The translations under genes were made by a program, and so were the position numbers. A stretch of 64,000 nucleotides of DNA, taken from NCBI GenBank assembly GCA_000474255.1, contig BATO01000007.1, positions 62,001 through 126,000 on the forward strand, read 5' to 3'. The stretch is from Aquipseudomonas alcaligenes MRY13-0052. GTDB taxonomy: Bacteria; Pseudomonadota; Gammaproteobacteria; Pseudomonadales; Pseudomonadaceae. This document shows positions 1-10,705 of this stretch, piece after piece; position 1 is the stretch's first letter; each line of letters starts with the position of its first letter. The notes beneath the pieces were generated by a model. The model had not been told where the DNA came from and searched no databases. It worked only from the letters and a program-made list of their open reading frames with translations.

Positions 1-289
1 CCTGGCCACGCCCGTCATGCACCCGGCCCTCGATGCTGCAGGGCAGCCAGGCGAACTGGTGATGCAGGACCACGCCATCGAGCAGCTCGCCAAGGGTGAA
101 GAAACGCTCGACCTGGGCCTTCGACATCGACCAGCCCGCGCAGGCTTCGGCCGTGGCCCTGTCGGTGTTGGTCACGCCTTCGAACAGCGGGCGCGAGGCT
201 TCGAGCAGGGTATAGGGCCCATTGGGCTCGGCGGCGCCGGCCGGCAGCGCCAGGGTCGTGGCCAGCGCGAAGGGCACGAGGCGGCTCAT
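1..289 (-). CDS. Hypothetical secreted protein, C-terminus outside window
   Basis: The reading frame opens with an ATG whose complement is at 287-289 and runs off the left edge, so only about 96 N-terminal residues are visible. They begin with MSRLVPFALATTLALPAGAA, a plausible Sec signal peptide with cleavage after AGAA. The visible mature part has two cysteines (in EACAGW and LPCSIEG). I do not recognise a domain. It lies 8 bp downstream of the TPR gene on the same strand and is probably co-transcribed with it; by position it corresponds to PA0014 of P. aeruginosa as I recall it. Function unknown. Confidence 0.65.
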   Translation of the reverse strand, partial: MSRLVPFALATTLALPAGAAEPNGPYTLLEASRPLFEGVTNTDRATAEACAGWSMSKAQVERFFTLGELLDGVVLHHQFAWLPCSIEGRVHDGRGQ

Positions 290-297
290 GGCGGCGC

Positions 298-618
298 TCA
301 ACGGGGCGCTGCCTGGCGGTCGAGACGCTTGAGGAACACCGTCATCTCCTTCTCCGCCTGCTTGTCGCCCTGGGCCTGGGCCGCTTGCAGTCCCTGGGTC
401 CAGGCCTGACGTGCCCCCTCGTCGTCCCCTGCCTGTTGCAGGGCCTTGCCTAGCAGCTTCCAGGCCGCCGAGTACTTGGCGTCGAAGGCCACGCAGGCCT
501 TCAGGTGCTCGGCGGCCCGGGCAGCGTCGCCCTGGTCGAGGTAGCCCTTGCCGAGGCCGAAGCGCAGCAGCGAATTGTCGTTGCCCTTGGCGAGCATCCT
601 CTCCAGTCCTTCGAGCAT
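298..618 (-). CDS. Small tetratricopeptide-repeat protein
   Basis: 106 residues, almost entirely helical TPR: one repeat at about 15-47 (LLRFGLGKGYLDQGDAARAA) and a second at about 49-80 (AAWKLLGKALQQAGDDEGAR), with a short third helix pair. There is no signal peptide or membrane segment, so it should be a cytoplasmic protein-interaction module. It starts 41 bp downstream of the trkA stop on the same strand, as in P. aeruginosa (PA0015 as I recall). TPR folds mediate partner binding; the partner cannot be read from the sequence. Confidence 0.85.
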   Translation of the reverse strand: MLEGLERMLAKGNDNSLLRFGLGKGYLDQGDAARAAEHLKACVAFDAKYSAAWKLLGKALQQAGDDEGARQAWTQGLQAAQAQGDKQAEKEMTVFLKRLDRQAAPR

Positions 619-659
619 TGCGCCTCCTCCCTTGTTCGTGCGGCTTTTTCTGTGCGCCT

Positions 660-2033
660 TTAGAAGAACGTCAGCCCGACCTGGAACAGGCGCTCGGCAT
701 CACGGATGTACTTCTTGTCGACGAGGAACAGGATCACGTGGTCGCCGGACTCGATCACCGTGTCGTCGTGGGCGATCAGCACCTCGTCGTTGCGGATGAT
801 GGCGCCGATGGTGGTGCCCGGCGGCAGGGCGATGTCCTCGATCATGCGGCCCACCACCTTGCTCGACTTGGCGTCGCCGTGGGCGATGGCCTCGATGGCT
901 TCCGCCGCGCCCCGGCGCAGGGAGTGCACGCTGACGATGTCGCCGCGGCGCACGTGGGTCAGCAGGGTGCCGATGGTGGCCAGCTGCGGGCTGATGGCGA
1001 TGTCGATATCGCCGCCCTGCACCAGGTCGACGTAGGCGGGGTTGTTGATGATGGTCATCACCTTGCGCGCGCCCAGGCGCTTGGCCAGCAGCGAGGACAT
1101 GATGTTGGCCTCGTCGTCGTTGGTCAGCGCCAGGAAGATGTCGGCATCGTTAATGTTCTCTTCCACCAGCAGGTCGCGGTCGGAGGCGCTGCCCTGCAGC
1201 ACCACGGTGCTGTCGAGGGTGTCGGAGAGGTAGCGGCAGCGGGCCGGGTTCATCTCGATGATCTTCACCTGGTAGCGGCTCTCGATGGCCTCCGCCAGGC
1301 GCTCGCCGATGTGGCCGCCACCGGCGATGACCACCCGCTTGTAGCTGTCCTCGAGGCGGCGCATCTCGCTCATCACGGCGCGGATGTGCGCCTTGGCGGC
1401 GATGAAGAAGACCTCGTCGTCGGCCTCGATCACCGTATCGCCCTGGGGCGTGATCGGCCGGTTGCGGCGGAAGATCGCGGCAACGCGGGTGTCGACGTTG
1501 GGCATGTGCTGGCGCAGCTGGCGCAGCTCCTGGCCTACCAGCGGGCCGCCGTAGTAGGCCTTGACGCCCACCAGTTGGGCCTTGCCCTCGGCGAAGTCGA
1601 TCACCTGCAGCGCGCCGGGGTATTCGATCAGGCGCTTGATGTAGTTGGTCACCACCTGCTCGGGGCTGATCAGCACGTCCACCGGAATGGCTTCGTTGTC
1701 GAACAGGCCGGCGCGGGTCAGGTAGGCCGCTTCGCGCACGCGGGCGATCTTGGTCGGGGTATGGAACAGGGTGTAGGCGACCTGGCAGGCCACCATGTTG
1801 ACCTCGTCGCTGTTGGTCACTGCCACCAGCATGTCGGCGTCGTCGGCACCGGCCTGGCGCAGCACGGTGGGGAAGGAGCCGCGCCCCTGCACGGTGCGGA
1901 TGTCGAGGCGGTCGCCGAGGTCGCGCAGGCGCTCAGCGTCGGTGTCCACCACCGTGATGTCGTTGGCTTCGCCGGAGAGGTGCTCGGCGAGGGTGCCGCC
2001 GACCTGTCCCGCACCGAGGATGATGATCTTCAC
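660..2033 (-). CDS. trkA: Trk system potassium transporter peripheral subunit TrkA
   Basis: 457 residues, the normal length of a double-length TrkA. Two Rossmann-type RCK_N domains bind NAD(H): the first starts with GAGQVGG at residues 7-13, the second with GGGHIGE near 237. Each is followed by an RCK_C domain. TrkA is a cytoplasmic ring that gates the TrkH/TrkG potassium channel in response to nucleotides. The gene lies 11 bp after rsmB on the same strand, a very common arrangement in Pseudomonas, so fmt-rsmB-trkA are probably co-transcribed. Nothing unusual is seen. Confidence 0.97.
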   Translation of the reverse strand: MKIIILGAGQVGGTLAEHLSGEANDITVVDTDAERLRDLGDRLDIRTVQGRGSFPTVLRQAGADDADMLVAVTNSDEVNMVACQVAYTLFHTPTKIARVREAAYLTRAGLFDNEAIPVDVLISPEQVVTNYIKRLIEYPGALQVIDFAEGKAQLVGVKAYYGGPLVGQELRQLRQHMPNVDTRVAAIFRRNRPITPQGDTVIEADDEVFFIAAKAHIRAVMSEMRRLEDSYKRVVIAGGGHIGERLAEAIESRYQVKIIEMNPARCRYLSDTLDSTVVLQGSASDRDLLVEENINDADIFLALTNDDEANIMSSLLAKRLGARKVMTIINNPAYVDLVQGGDIDIAISPQLATIGTLLTHVRRGDIVSVHSLRRGAAEAIEAIAHGDAKSSKVVGRMIEDIALPPGTTIGAIIRNDEVLIAHDDTVIESGDHVILFLVDKKYIRDAERLFQVGLTFF

Positions 2034-2044
2034 TGATCGCTCCG

Positions 2045-3358
2045 TTAGCCGCGCGGTGAGGCGGCGATCTTTATCAGCTTGGCATAGTAGAAGCCGTCGT
2101 GGCCGTCTTCCTGGGCCAGCAGTTGGCGCCCGTGGGGCTGCTTGAGGCCGAAGCTGCCGGCGATGTCCAGTTCGCGCGCGCCAGGGGTGCGGGCGAGGAA
2201 GGTGGCGATGTTATCGCTGTTTTCCATCGGCAGCGTGGAGCAGGTGGCGTACACGAGCACGCCGCCCACTTCGAGTGTGGGCCACAGGGCGTCGAGCAAC
2301 TCGCCCTGCAGCTGCGCCAGGGCGGGGATGTCCTCGGCCTGGCGGGTCAGCTTGATGTCTGGGTGGCGGCGGATCACGCCGGTGGCCGAGCAGGGCGCGT
2401 CCAGGAGGATGCGCTGGAACGGCTTGCCGTCCCACCAGGCAGCGGTATCGCGACCATCGGCAGCGATCAGCGTGGCGTGCAGGCCGAGGCGCTGGAGGTT
2501 TTCGCGCACCCGTACCAGGCGGCTCTCTTCCAGGTCCACGGCCACCACGTCGGCCAGGCCGGGCTCGGCCTCCAGCAGGTGACAGGTCTTGCCGCCAGGG
2601 GCGCAGCAGGCGTCGAGCACGCGCTGGCCGGGGGCGAGTTCGAGCAGGTCGGCGGCCAGCTGCGCGGCTTCGTCCTGCACGCTGACGCGGCCGTCGGCGA
2701 AGCCGGGGAGGGTCTTCACGTCACGGGCTTCGAGCAGGCGGATGCCGTCGCGGCTGAACGCGCAGGGCTCGGCCTCGATGCCGGCCTGGCGCAGTTCGGC
2801 GAGGTAGGCGTCGCGCTCGCCGTGACGGCGGTTGACCCGCAGGATCAGCGGCGGGTGCGCGTTGTTGGCGGCGCAGATCGCTTCCCAGTGTTCGGGCCAG
2901 GCCGCCTTGAGCGCCTTCTGCAGCCAGCGTGGGTGGGCGGTGCGCACCATGGGGTCGCGCTCCAGCTCGGCGAAGATCGCCTCGCCGTCACGTTGGGCAT
3001 TACGCAGCACGGCATTGAGCAGGCCCTTGGCCCAGGGCTTCTTCAACTTCTCGGCGGCACCCACGGTTTCACCGATGGCGGCGTGGGCGGGGATGCGGCT
3101 GTAGAACAGCTGGTAGAGGCCGACCAGCAGCAACGCCTCCACATCCTTGTCGGCGCTCTTGAACGGCTTCTGCAGCAGGCGCTCGGCCAGGGCCGAGAGG
3201 CGGGGCTGCCAACGGGCGGCGCCGAAGGCGAGGTCCTGGGCAAGGCCACGGTCGCGCGGGTCGACCTTGTCCAGCTGTGCGGGCAGGCTGCCGCCCAGCG
3301 AGGCCTTGCCGGAGAGGACGGCGGTCAGCGCGCGGGCGGCGGCGAGACGCGGATTCAT
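2045..3358 (-). CDS. rsmB: 16S rRNA (cytosine-967-C5)-methyltransferase RsmB
   Basis: 437 residues: an N-terminal NusB-like RNA-binding domain (about 1-140) followed by a Rossmann methyltransferase. Visible motifs are the SAM-binding ACCAPGGKT, the catalytic DAPCSATGV and the nucleophile motif YATCST; the last two carry the paired cysteines typical of RNA m5C methyltransferases. It methylates C967 of 16S rRNA using S-adenosylmethionine. The start overlaps the stop of fmt by 4 bp (ATGA), indicating translational coupling. Confidence 0.97.
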   Translation of the reverse strand: MNPRLAAARALTAVLSGKASLGGSLPAQLDKVDPRDRGLAQDLAFGAARWQPRLSALAERLLQKPFKSADKDVEALLLVGLYQLFYSRIPAHAAIGETVGAAEKLKKPWAKGLLNAVLRNAQRDGEAIFAELERDPMVRTAHPRWLQKALKAAWPEHWEAICAANNAHPPLILRVNRRHGERDAYLAELRQAGIEAEPCAFSRDGIRLLEARDVKTLPGFADGRVSVQDEAAQLAADLLELAPGQRVLDACCAPGGKTCHLLEAEPGLADVVAVDLEESRLVRVRENLQRLGLHATLIAADGRDTAAWWDGKPFQRILLDAPCSATGVIRRHPDIKLTRQAEDIPALAQLQGELLDALWPTLEVGGVLVYATCSTLPMENSDNIATFLARTPGARELDIAGSFGLKQPHGRQLLAQEDGHDGFYYAKLIKIAASPRG

Positions 3359-4299
3359 GCGCCGAGCACCAGGCCGGTGGCGAACTGCTCGCGGCGGCTG
3401 TTGAACAGGTCGGCGAAACTCAGTGGCTTGCCGCCGGGCAGTTGCAGGCGGGTCAAGCGCAGGGCACCACTGCCGCAGGCCACGGTCAGGCCGTCCTTGC
3501 TGGCGGCGAGGATCTGCCCCGGCTGGCCCTGGCCTTCGCCGAGCTGGGCCGCCAGTACCTTCAGCGGCTCGCCACCGAGGGTGCTGTGGCAGATCGGCCA
3601 GGGGTTGAAGGCGCGCACCAGGCGCTCCAGCTCATCGGCCGGGCGGCTCCAGTCGATGCGGGCTTCGTCCTTGTTCAGCTTGTGCGCATAGGTGGCCAGG
3701 GCATCGTCCTGCACCTCGCCCACCAGGGTGCCGGCGGCGAGTTGCCCGATGGCCTGCACCACGGCCTGCGGGCCGAGGGCGGCGAGGCGGTCGTGGAGGC
3801 TGCCGCCGGTGTCGTCGGCGGTGATCGAGGTGACCACCTTGAGCAGCATCGGCCCGGTGTCCAGGCCCGCTTCCATCTGCATCACGGTGACGCCGCTCTC
3901 GGCATCGCCGGCCTGCACCGCACGCTGGATAGGCGCGGCGCCACGCCAGCGCGGCAGCAGCGAGGCATGGCTGTTGATGCAGCCGAGGCGCGGGGTGTCG
4001 AGCACCACCTGGGGCAGGATCAGGCCGTAGGCGACCACCACCATCAGGTCGGCACCGAGGGCCTTGAGCTCGGCTTGGGCATCGGCGTCACGCAGGGTCG
4101 GCGGCTGCATCACGGGGATGCCGTGCTGCAGGGCGAGTTGCTTGACCGGGCTCGGCATCAGCTTCTGGCCACGGCCTGCCGGGCGATCCGGCTGGGTGTA
4201 GACGGCGACGATACTGTGCGGCGTGTCGAGCAGGGCCTTGAGGTGCTCGGCGGCGAACTCCGGGGTGCCGGCGAAGACGAGGCGCAGTGCTTGGGTCAT
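3355..4299 (-). CDS. fmt: Methionyl-tRNA formyltransferase
   Basis: 314 residues, the standard length. The N-terminal formyltransferase domain contains the signature with the catalytic Asn-His pair ([18 protein letters not shown] near 105-122) and GLDTGPML; the C-terminal third is the OB-like tRNA-binding domain. It transfers a formyl group from 10-formyl-THF to Met-tRNA(fMet) for initiation. It sits between def and rsmB, the usual def-fmt-rsmB order, but a hairpin terminator lies in the 67-bp gap from def. Confidence 0.97.
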   Translation of the reverse strand: MTQALRLVFAGTPEFAAEHLKALLDTPHSIVAVYTQPDRPAGRGQKLMPSPVKQLALQHGIPVMQPPTLRDADAQAELKALGADLMVVVAYGLILPQVVLDTPRLGCINSHASLLPRWRGAAPIQRAVQAGDAESGVTVMQMEAGLDTGPMLLKVVTSITADDTGGSLHDRLAALGPQAVVQAIGQLAAGTLVGEVQDDALATYAHKLNKDEARIDWSRPADELERLVRAFNPWPICHSTLGGEPLKVLAAQLGEGQGQPGQILAASKDGLTVACGSGALRLTRLQLPGGKPLSFADLFNSRREQFATGLVLGA

Positions 4300-4330
4300 G
4301 CGGGGCTCACTTGGTCACTCTGAAAAAGAA

Positions 4331-4354
4331 AAAGGCTTGCCGGAGCAAGCCTTT
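4331..4354 (-). terminator. Hairpin terminator between def and fmt
   Basis: A perfect 10-bp stem, AAAGGCTTGC and GCAAGCCTTT, with a CGGA loop. Read on the minus strand the stem is followed by a T-rich tail (TTTTTCTTTTT, from 4330 downwards), the form of a Rho-independent terminator for def. It implies that fmt-rsmB-trkA receive only read-through from def or have their own promoter. Confidence 0.75.
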
Positions 4355-4366
4355 GGGGTTCGGCGA

Positions 4367-4873
4367 TCAAGCCTGCTGGCGGTGCTGCTTTTCCAGCTTC
4401 TTCTTGATCCGGTCACGCTTGAGCGTCGACAGGTAATCGACGAACAGCTTGCCGTTGAGGTGGTCGCACTCGTGCTGGATGCACACCGCGAGCAGCCCCT
4501 CGGCGATCAGTTCGTAGGGCTTGCCGTCGCGGTCCAGGGCCTTGATGCGCACCTTCTGCGGACGGTCGACGTTCTCGTAGAAGCCCGGGACCGACAGGCA
4601 GCCTTCCTGGTACTGGTCCATCTCGTCGGTCAGGGATTCGAACTCGGGATTGATGAAGACCATGGGCTCGGACTTGTCTTCGGACAGGTCCATCACCACC
4701 ACGCGCTTGTGCACGTTGACCTGGGTCGCGGCGAGGCCGATACCCGGTGCGTCGTACATGGTTTCGAACATGTCGTCGATCAACTGGCGCACAGCGTCGT
4801 CCACCACGTCCACCGGTTTAGCGATGGTACGCAGGCGTGGATCGGGAAATTCGAGGATGTTCAGGATCGCCAT
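4367..4873 (-). CDS. def: Peptide deformylase
   Basis: 168 residues with all three deformylase motifs: GIGLAATQ at 44-51, EGCLSVPG at 90-97 (metal-ligand Cys) and HECDH at 134-138 (two metal-ligand His and the catalytic Glu). It removes the formyl group from nascent chains in the cytoplasm using a divalent metal. It is divergent from the lysM gene across a 141-bp promoter region, the arrangement seen in other pseudomonads. Confidence 0.97.
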   Translation of the reverse strand: MAILNILEFPDPRLRTIAKPVDVVDDAVRQLIDDMFETMYDAPGIGLAATQVNVHKRVVVMDLSEDKSEPMVFINPEFESLTDEMDQYQEGCLSVPGFYENVDRPQKVRIKALDRDGKPYELIAEGLLAVCIQHECDHLNGKLFVDYLSTLKRDRIKKKLEKQHRQQA

Positions 4874-5014
4874 ATGCGTTTGTGATGCACTTGTAGAATA
4901 AAGTCAAAATCCGCTGCTAAGATGATGAGCAGCATTGAAAAACGCCTGCAAAGCCCGGTTGGGGCGGCTTTCAGGCCGTTTCGCGTGAACGCACATAATA
5001 AAGGGATTCACCGC

Positions 5015-6040
5015 ATGAGGAAATCACTACTCGCCCTGCTGCTCCTTGCTGCCAGTGGGCTGGCACAGGCTGCGGTGGAACTCAAGGAAGGCCACCCGGA
5101 GCACTACACGGTAGTGCGTGGGGATACCCTCTGGGATATCTCGGGCAAGTTCCTGCGCGAACCCTGGAAGTGGCCGGAAATCTGGCACACCAACCCGCAG
5201 ATCGAGAACCCGCACCTGATCTACCCGGGCGACAGCCTGAGCCTCGTCTATGTCGATGGCCAGCCTCGCCTGATGCTGGATCGCGGCGTATCCCGTGGCA
5301 CCATCAAGCTGTCGCCCCAGGTGCGCAGCACGCCGATGGCCGAAGCCATTCCGACCATCCCGCTGGAAGCCATCAACAGCTTCCTGCTGAGCAACCGCAT
5401 CGTCGACACGCCCGAGCAGTTCAACGGCGCGCCCTACATCGTTGCCGGCAACGCCGAGCGCGTGGTCAGCGGCGCCGGTGATCGCGTCTATGCACGCGGC
5501 AGCTTCGACGAGCAGAACCCCACCTACGGCATCTTCCGTCAGGGCAAGACCTACATCGATCCCGAGACCAAGGAATTCCTCGGCATTAACGCCGACGACA
5601 TCGGTGGCGGTGACCTGGTGGCCCAGGAAGGCGACGTGGCGACCATGACCCTCACCCGTTCGACCCAGGAAGTCCGCCTGGGCGATCGCCTGTTCCCGAC
5701 CGAACAGCGCTCGGTGAACTCCACCTTCATGCCCAGTGCTCCGAGCACCGACATCAAGGGTGTGATCCTCGACGTGCCCCGTGGCGTGAACCAGATCGGC
5801 CAGTTCGATGTGGTGACCATCAACAAGGGCAAGCGCGACGGCCTGGTGGAAGGCAACGTACTGGCGGTCTACAAGACCGGCGAGATCGTGCGTGACCGCG
5901 TCACCGGTGAATCGGTGAAGATCCCCGACGAGCGTGCCGGCCTGCTGATGGTGTTCCGCACCTACGACAAGCTCAGCTACGGCCTGATCCTGGCGGCCAG
6001 CCGACAGCTGGCGGTGATGGACAAGGTGCACAATCCCTAA
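5015..6040 (+). CDS. LysM-domain periplasmic protein
   Basis: Start chosen at 5015 (MRKSLLALLLLAASGLAQA), which gives a clean Sec signal peptide of about 19 residues and an AAGGGA ribosome site 8 bases upstream; a longer frame from 4922 lacks these. The mature protein is 341 residues in precursor form with one LysM motif at about 30-80 (VVRGDTLWDISGKFLREPW) that binds peptidoglycan, followed by an uncharacterised beta-rich domain. It is divergent from def and precedes dprA, as in other Pseudomonas (PA0020-type). The molecular role beyond cell-wall binding is unknown. Confidence 0.92.
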   Translation: MRKSLLALLLLAASGLAQAAVELKEGHPEHYTVVRGDTLWDISGKFLREPWKWPEIWHTNPQIENPHLIYPGDSLSLVYVDGQPRLMLDRGVSRGTIKLSPQVRSTPMAEAIPTIPLEAINSFLLSNRIVDTPEQFNGAPYIVAGNAERVVSGAGDRVYARGSFDEQNPTYGIFRQGKTYIDPETKEFLGINADDIGGGDLVAQEGDVATMTLTRSTQEVRLGDRLFPTEQRSVNSTFMPSAPSTDIKGVILDVPRGVNQIGQFDVVTINKGKRDGLVEGNVLAVYKTGEIVRDRVTGESVKIPDERAGLLMVFRTYDKLSYGLILAASRQLAVMDKVHNP

Positions 6041-6047
6041 GCAAACC

Positions 6048-6070
6048 AAGCCCCCGTCCTACGGGGGCTT
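6048..6070 (+). terminator. Hairpin terminator after the LysM gene
   Basis: Perfect 10-bp GC-rich stem AAGCCCCCGT / ACGGGGGCTT with a 3-base loop, starting 7 bp after the LysM gene stop. The following tract (GTTGTAT) is only weakly T-rich, so termination may be partial. Confidence 0.6.
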
Positions 6071-6124
6071 GTTGTATACAGGGTGGCCAGCCGCCCTGCG
6101 CGGCGATGGTCAAGGACGATCCCC

Positions 6125-7210
6125 GTGCCGCCCGCCTCTCCCGCTGAAATCGAAGCCCGCCTGCGTCTTCACAGTCTTCCCGAACTCGGTCCCCAGCGTT
6201 TCCGCGTATTGATCGACGCCTTTGGCAGCGCCTCTGCTGCCCTCAGTGCCCCGGCCGCCGCCTGGCGCTCGCTGCGCCTGCCCGAGGCCTGCGCCGGCCC
6301 CCGTCGCAGTGAAGAGGTGCGCAACTGCGCCGCCCGGTCACTGGCCTGGCTGGAACAGGAAGGCAACCACCTGCTGATGTGGGACGACCCCCGCTACCCC
6401 GCCCTGCTCGCCCAGCTCAACGATGCCCCGCCGCTGCTGTTCGTGCGCGGTGCCCCGGCCCTGCTCGAACGCCCGCAACTGGCCATGGTCGGCAGCCGCC
6501 GTGCATCCCGTGCCGGGCTGGATACCGCCCATGCCTTCGCCCGCAGCCTGGCCGCCGGGGGCTTCTGCATCACCAGCGGCCTGGCCCTGGGCATCGACGG
6601 TGCCGCCCACCGGGGCGCGCTGGATGCCGGAGGGCACACGGTCGCTGTGCTCGGCACCGGGCTGGAGCGCATCTACCCGAGCCGGCACCAGGCGCTCGCG
6701 ACGGCGATAGTCGAAAGCGGCGGGGCCCTGGTTTCCGAGCTGCCGCTGGACTGCGCGCCCCAGGCCAGCAACTTCCCCCGGCGCAACCGCATCATCAGCG
6801 GGCTCTCGCTGGGCGTGCTGGTGGTGGAGGCGAGCCCGTCCAGCGGCTCGCTGATCACCGCGCGCCTGGCTGTCGAGCAGGGCCGTGAGGTCTACGCCAT
6901 CCCCGGCTCCATCCACCATCCCGGTGCGCGCGGTTGCCACCAGTTGATCCGCGACGGCGCCGTGCTGGTGGAGACGGTCGGGCATGTGCTCGAAGCCCTG
7001 CGTGGCTGGCAGGTGGTCGCGCCGGAACCCCGTGCTGCGCTGCTGGACCACCCGCTGCTCGACCTGCTGCGCGCCGCGCCCTACAGCAGCGAGGCCCTGG
7101 CCAGCGCCAGTGGCTGGGAGCTGCCCCGGGTGCTGGCCGCGCTCACCGACCTCGAACTCGACGGCTGCATCGCCCGTGAGGCGGGGCTCTGGGTGCACCG
7201 TCGTGGTTGA
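6125..7210 (+). CDS. dprA: DNA-processing protein DprA
   Basis: About 361 residues from the GTG at 6125, which has AAGGA 8 bases upstream; an in-frame start at 6083 would add 14 unlikely residues. The protein has the N-terminal helical region, the Rossmann DprA/Smf core (GSRRASRAGLDTAHAF, then GLALGIDGAAHRGAL and PRRNRIISGLS) and the C-terminal winged-helix domain. DprA loads RecA onto incoming single-stranded DNA during transformation. It sits between lysM and tsaC, the conserved Pseudomonas order. Confidence 0.93.
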   Translation: MPPASPAEIEARLRLHSLPELGPQRFRVLIDAFGSASAALSAPAAAWRSLRLPEACAGPRRSEEVRNCAARSLAWLEQEGNHLLMWDDPRYPALLAQLNDAPPLLFVRGAPALLERPQLAMVGSRRASRAGLDTAHAFARSLAAGGFCITSGLALGIDGAAHRGALDAGGHTVAVLGTGLERIYPSRHQALATAIVESGGALVSELPLDCAPQASNFPRRNRIISGLSLGVLVVEASPSSGSLITARLAVEQGREVYAIPGSIHHPGARGCHQLIRDGAVLVETVGHVLEALRGWQVVAPEPRAALLDHPLLDLLRAAPYSSEALASASGWELPRVLAALTDLELDGCIAREAGLWVHRRG

Positions 7211-7249
7211 GGCCTGTACACTCGCGCCATCGTTTTTCGGGAGTGGGCA

Positions 7250-7807
7250 ATGGTCAGCAACTGGCGGGTTCAGCAAGTGGCGCGGATGGTGCGCGATGGC
7301 GGTGTGATCGCCTACCCCACGGAAGCCGTCTGGGGGCTCGGTTGCGACCCCTGGAACGAGGACGCCGTCTACCGCTTGCTGGCGCTCAAGGCGCGGCCGG
7401 TGGAGAAGGGGCTGATCCTGGTGGCCGATGCCATCGAGCAGTTCGACTTCCTCCTCGACGACCTGCCCGATGAATGGAAGGACACGCTGGCCGCCTCCTG
7501 GCCCGGCCCCAACACCTGGCTGGTGCCGCACCAGAACCTGCTGCCGGAATGGATCACCGGGCAGCACGACAGCGTCGCCCTGCGCGTCAGCGACCACCCG
7601 GTGGTGCGCGCCCTGTGCGCCCAGGTCGGGCCGCTGGTCTCCACCTCCGCCAACCCCGCTGGACGGCCTTCCGCCGTGTCGCGCCTGCGTGTGCAGCAGT
7701 ACTTCCCCGGCGAGCTGGATGCCGTGCTGGTGGGCGCCCTGGGCGGGCGCCGCAATCCGAGCACCATCCGCGACCTGGTCACCGGGCGGGTCGTGCGCGC
7801 CTCCTGA
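7250..7807 (+). CDS. tsaC: L-threonylcarbamoyladenylate synthase TsaC
   Basis: 185 residues spanning a complete YrdC/Sua5 domain: the N-terminal [13 protein letters not shown] motif, the basic LLALKARP segment that binds ATP, and the STSANPAG motif. It makes threonylcarbamoyl-AMP from threonine, bicarbonate and ATP, the first step of the t6A37 modification of ANN-decoding tRNAs. It is 39 bp after dprA on the same strand and meets the quinone oxidoreductase gene tail to tail with a 1-bp gap. Confidence 0.95.
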   Translation: MVSNWRVQQVARMVRDGGVIAYPTEAVWGLGCDPWNEDAVYRLLALKARPVEKGLILVADAIEQFDFLLDDLPDEWKDTLAASWPGPNTWLVPHQNLLPEWITGQHDSVALRVSDHPVVRALCAQVGPLVSTSANPAGRPSAVSRLRVQQYFPGELDAVLVGALGGRRNPSTIRDLVTGRVVRAS

Positions 7808-7808
7808 A

Positions 7809-8786
7809 TCAGGGCAGCAGCACGCTCGAACCGCTGGTGCGCCGGCCCGCCAGGTCGGCATGGGCGCGGGCGATGTCGGCCAGGGCATAGCGCTGGCCGA
7901 TCTCCACCTTCAGCGCGCCGCTGGCGATCATCCCGAACAGCTCGTCGGCCATGGCCTGCAGGTTCGCCGGCGTGTCGGCGTAGCTGCCCAGCGTCGGCCG
8001 GGTCACGTAGATCGAACCCTTCTGCGCCAGCACCCCGAGGTTGACCCCGCTCACCGCCCCCGAGGCGTTGCCGAAGCTCACCAGCAGGCCGCGCGGGGCC
8101 ACGCAATCCAGCGAGGTCTCCCAGGTGTCCTTGCCCACCGAGTCATAGACCACCGGGCACTTGCGCCCCTCGGTGAGCTCCAGCACCCGTTGCACCACGT
8201 TCTCGCGGCTGCTGTCGATGCACGCCCAGGCGCCCAGGGCCCTGGCACGCTCGGCCTTCTCGGCGGAGCCGGCGACCCCGATCAGGCGCGCGCCGATGGC
8301 CTTGGCCCATTGGCAGGCGATGGAGCCGACACCGCCGGCGGCGGCATGGAACAGCACCGTCTCGCCGGCCTTCAGCGCGTGGGTCTGGCGCAGCAGGTAC
8401 TGCACCGTCAGGCCCTTGAGCATCACCGCGGCGGCCTGCTCGTAGCCGATGGCGTCGGGCAGCTTCACCAGGTTGGCCGCCGGCAGCACGTGGTACTCGC
8501 CATAGGCACCCAGCGGCCCGGTACCGTAGCCGACCCGGTCGCCCACCTTCAGGTGCTCGACGCCCGTGCCCACGGCATCCACCTCGCCGGCGCCCTCGTT
8601 GCCCAGCCCGGAAGGCAGGGAGGCGGCCGGGTACAGGCCGCTGCGGAAATAGGTCTCGATGAAGTTGAGGCCGATGGCGTGGTTACGCACCCGCACCTGG
8701 CCCGGTCCCGGTTCGGCGATGGGCGCATCCACCAGTTCGAGCACCTCGGGACCGCCGTACTGGGAAAACTGCACGCGTCTGGCCAT
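7809..8786 (-). CDS. qor: NADPH:quinone oxidoreductase (zinc-independent MDR family)
   Basis: 325 residues from the start MARRVQFSQYGG, preceded by GGAG; an upstream in-frame ATG at 8819 gives an atypical extension. The GroES-like N-terminal domain is followed by a Rossmann domain with AAAGGVGSIACQWAKAIGA near 145-165, which binds NADPH. Zinc-ligand cysteines of alcohol dehydrogenases are absent, as in Qor. It reduces quinones in the cytoplasm by one-electron transfer. Divergent from hemF across 159 bp. Confidence 0.93.
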   Translation of the reverse strand: MARRVQFSQYGGPEVLELVDAPIAEPGPGQVRVRNHAIGLNFIETYFRSGLYPAASLPSGLGNEGAGEVDAVGTGVEHLKVGDRVGYGTGPLGAYGEYHVLPAANLVKLPDAIGYEQAAAVMLKGLTVQYLLRQTHALKAGETVLFHAAAGGVGSIACQWAKAIGARLIGVAGSAEKAERARALGAWACIDSSRENVVQRVLELTEGRKCPVVYDSVGKDTWETSLDCVAPRGLLVSFGNASGAVSGVNLGVLAQKGSIYVTRPTLGSYADTPANLQAMADELFGMIASGALKVEIGQRYALADIARAHADLAGRRTSGSSVLLP

Positions 8787-8833
8787 GGCCGACTCTCCTT
8801 CATCTGGGGAAAGCCCCAATCCAAGCCTTCCGC

Positions 8834-9865
<1,032 letters not shown>

Positions 9866-9866
<1 letters not shown>

Positions 9867-10690
9867 TGGACCGCTACGCCGTCTTCGGCAACCCCATCGG
9901 CCACAGCAAGTCGCCGTTGATCCACCGCCTGTTCGCCGCGCAGACCGGCCAGGCCCTGGAGTACGAGGCGTTGCTGGCGCCCCTGGACGACTTCACCGGC
10001 TTCGCCCGCGCCTTCTTCGCGCAGGGCCTGGGTGGCAACGTCACCGTGCCCTTCAAGGAACAGGCCTTCCAGATGGCCGACAGCCTCAGCGAGCGCGCCC
10101 GCCGCGCCGGTGCGGTGAACACCCTCAAGCGCCTGGATGACGGCAGCCTGCTGGGCGACAACACCGACGGCGCCGGCCTGGTGGGCGACCTGATGCGCAA
10201 CGCCGGGCTCGAACTCGCCGGCAAGCGCATCCTCCTGCTCGGTGCCGGTGGTGCCGTGCGCGGTGTGCTCGAACCCCTGCTGGCCCAGCGCCCGGCTGCG
10301 GTGGTGATCGCCAACCGCACGGTGGAGAAGGCCGAGCAGCTGGCCCGTGAGTTCGCCGACCTGGGCCCGGTGCTGGCCAGTGGTTTCGATTGGCTGGAAG
10401 AGCCGGTGGACCTGATCGTCAACGGCACCTCCGCCAGCCTCGCCGGCGAGCTGCCGCCCATCTCGCCGAGCCTGATCGAGGCCGGCCACACGGTCTGCTA
10501 CGACATGATGTACGGCGCGCAGATCACTGCCTTCAACCGCTGGGCCCAGGAGCAGGGCGCAGCGCGCACCCTCGATGGCCTGGGCATGCTGGTGGAGCAG
10601 GCGGCCGAGGCCTTCCTGCTCTGGCGCGGCGTGCGCCCGGAAACGGCGCCGGTCCTCGCCGAACTGCGTCGGCTGCTCGCCCAGGGCTGA
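9866..10690 (+). CDS. aroE: Shikimate dehydrogenase (NADP+)
   Basis: 274 residues. Shikimate-binding [13 protein letters not shown] at the N-terminus, the catalytic Lys in NVTVPFKE near 65, NTDGAGL with the catalytic Asp near 100, and the NADP-binding GAGGAVRG. It reduces 3-dehydroshikimate to shikimate in aromatic amino acid synthesis. It is coupled to hemF and followed 15 bp later by the convergent SulP gene. Confidence 0.97.
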
Positions 10691-10705
10691 TTCGGTCGCC
10701 CCGGG

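Noticed and set aside
411-2036. Open frame of 541 codons on the plus strand over trkA
   Set aside because: Antisense shadow produced by high G+C third positions; trkA on the other strand is complete with clear motifs.
6083-6124. Upstream ATG start for dprA
   Set aside because: Adds an Arg-rich, non-conserved leader; the GTG at 6125 has a better ribosome site and gives the usual N-terminus.
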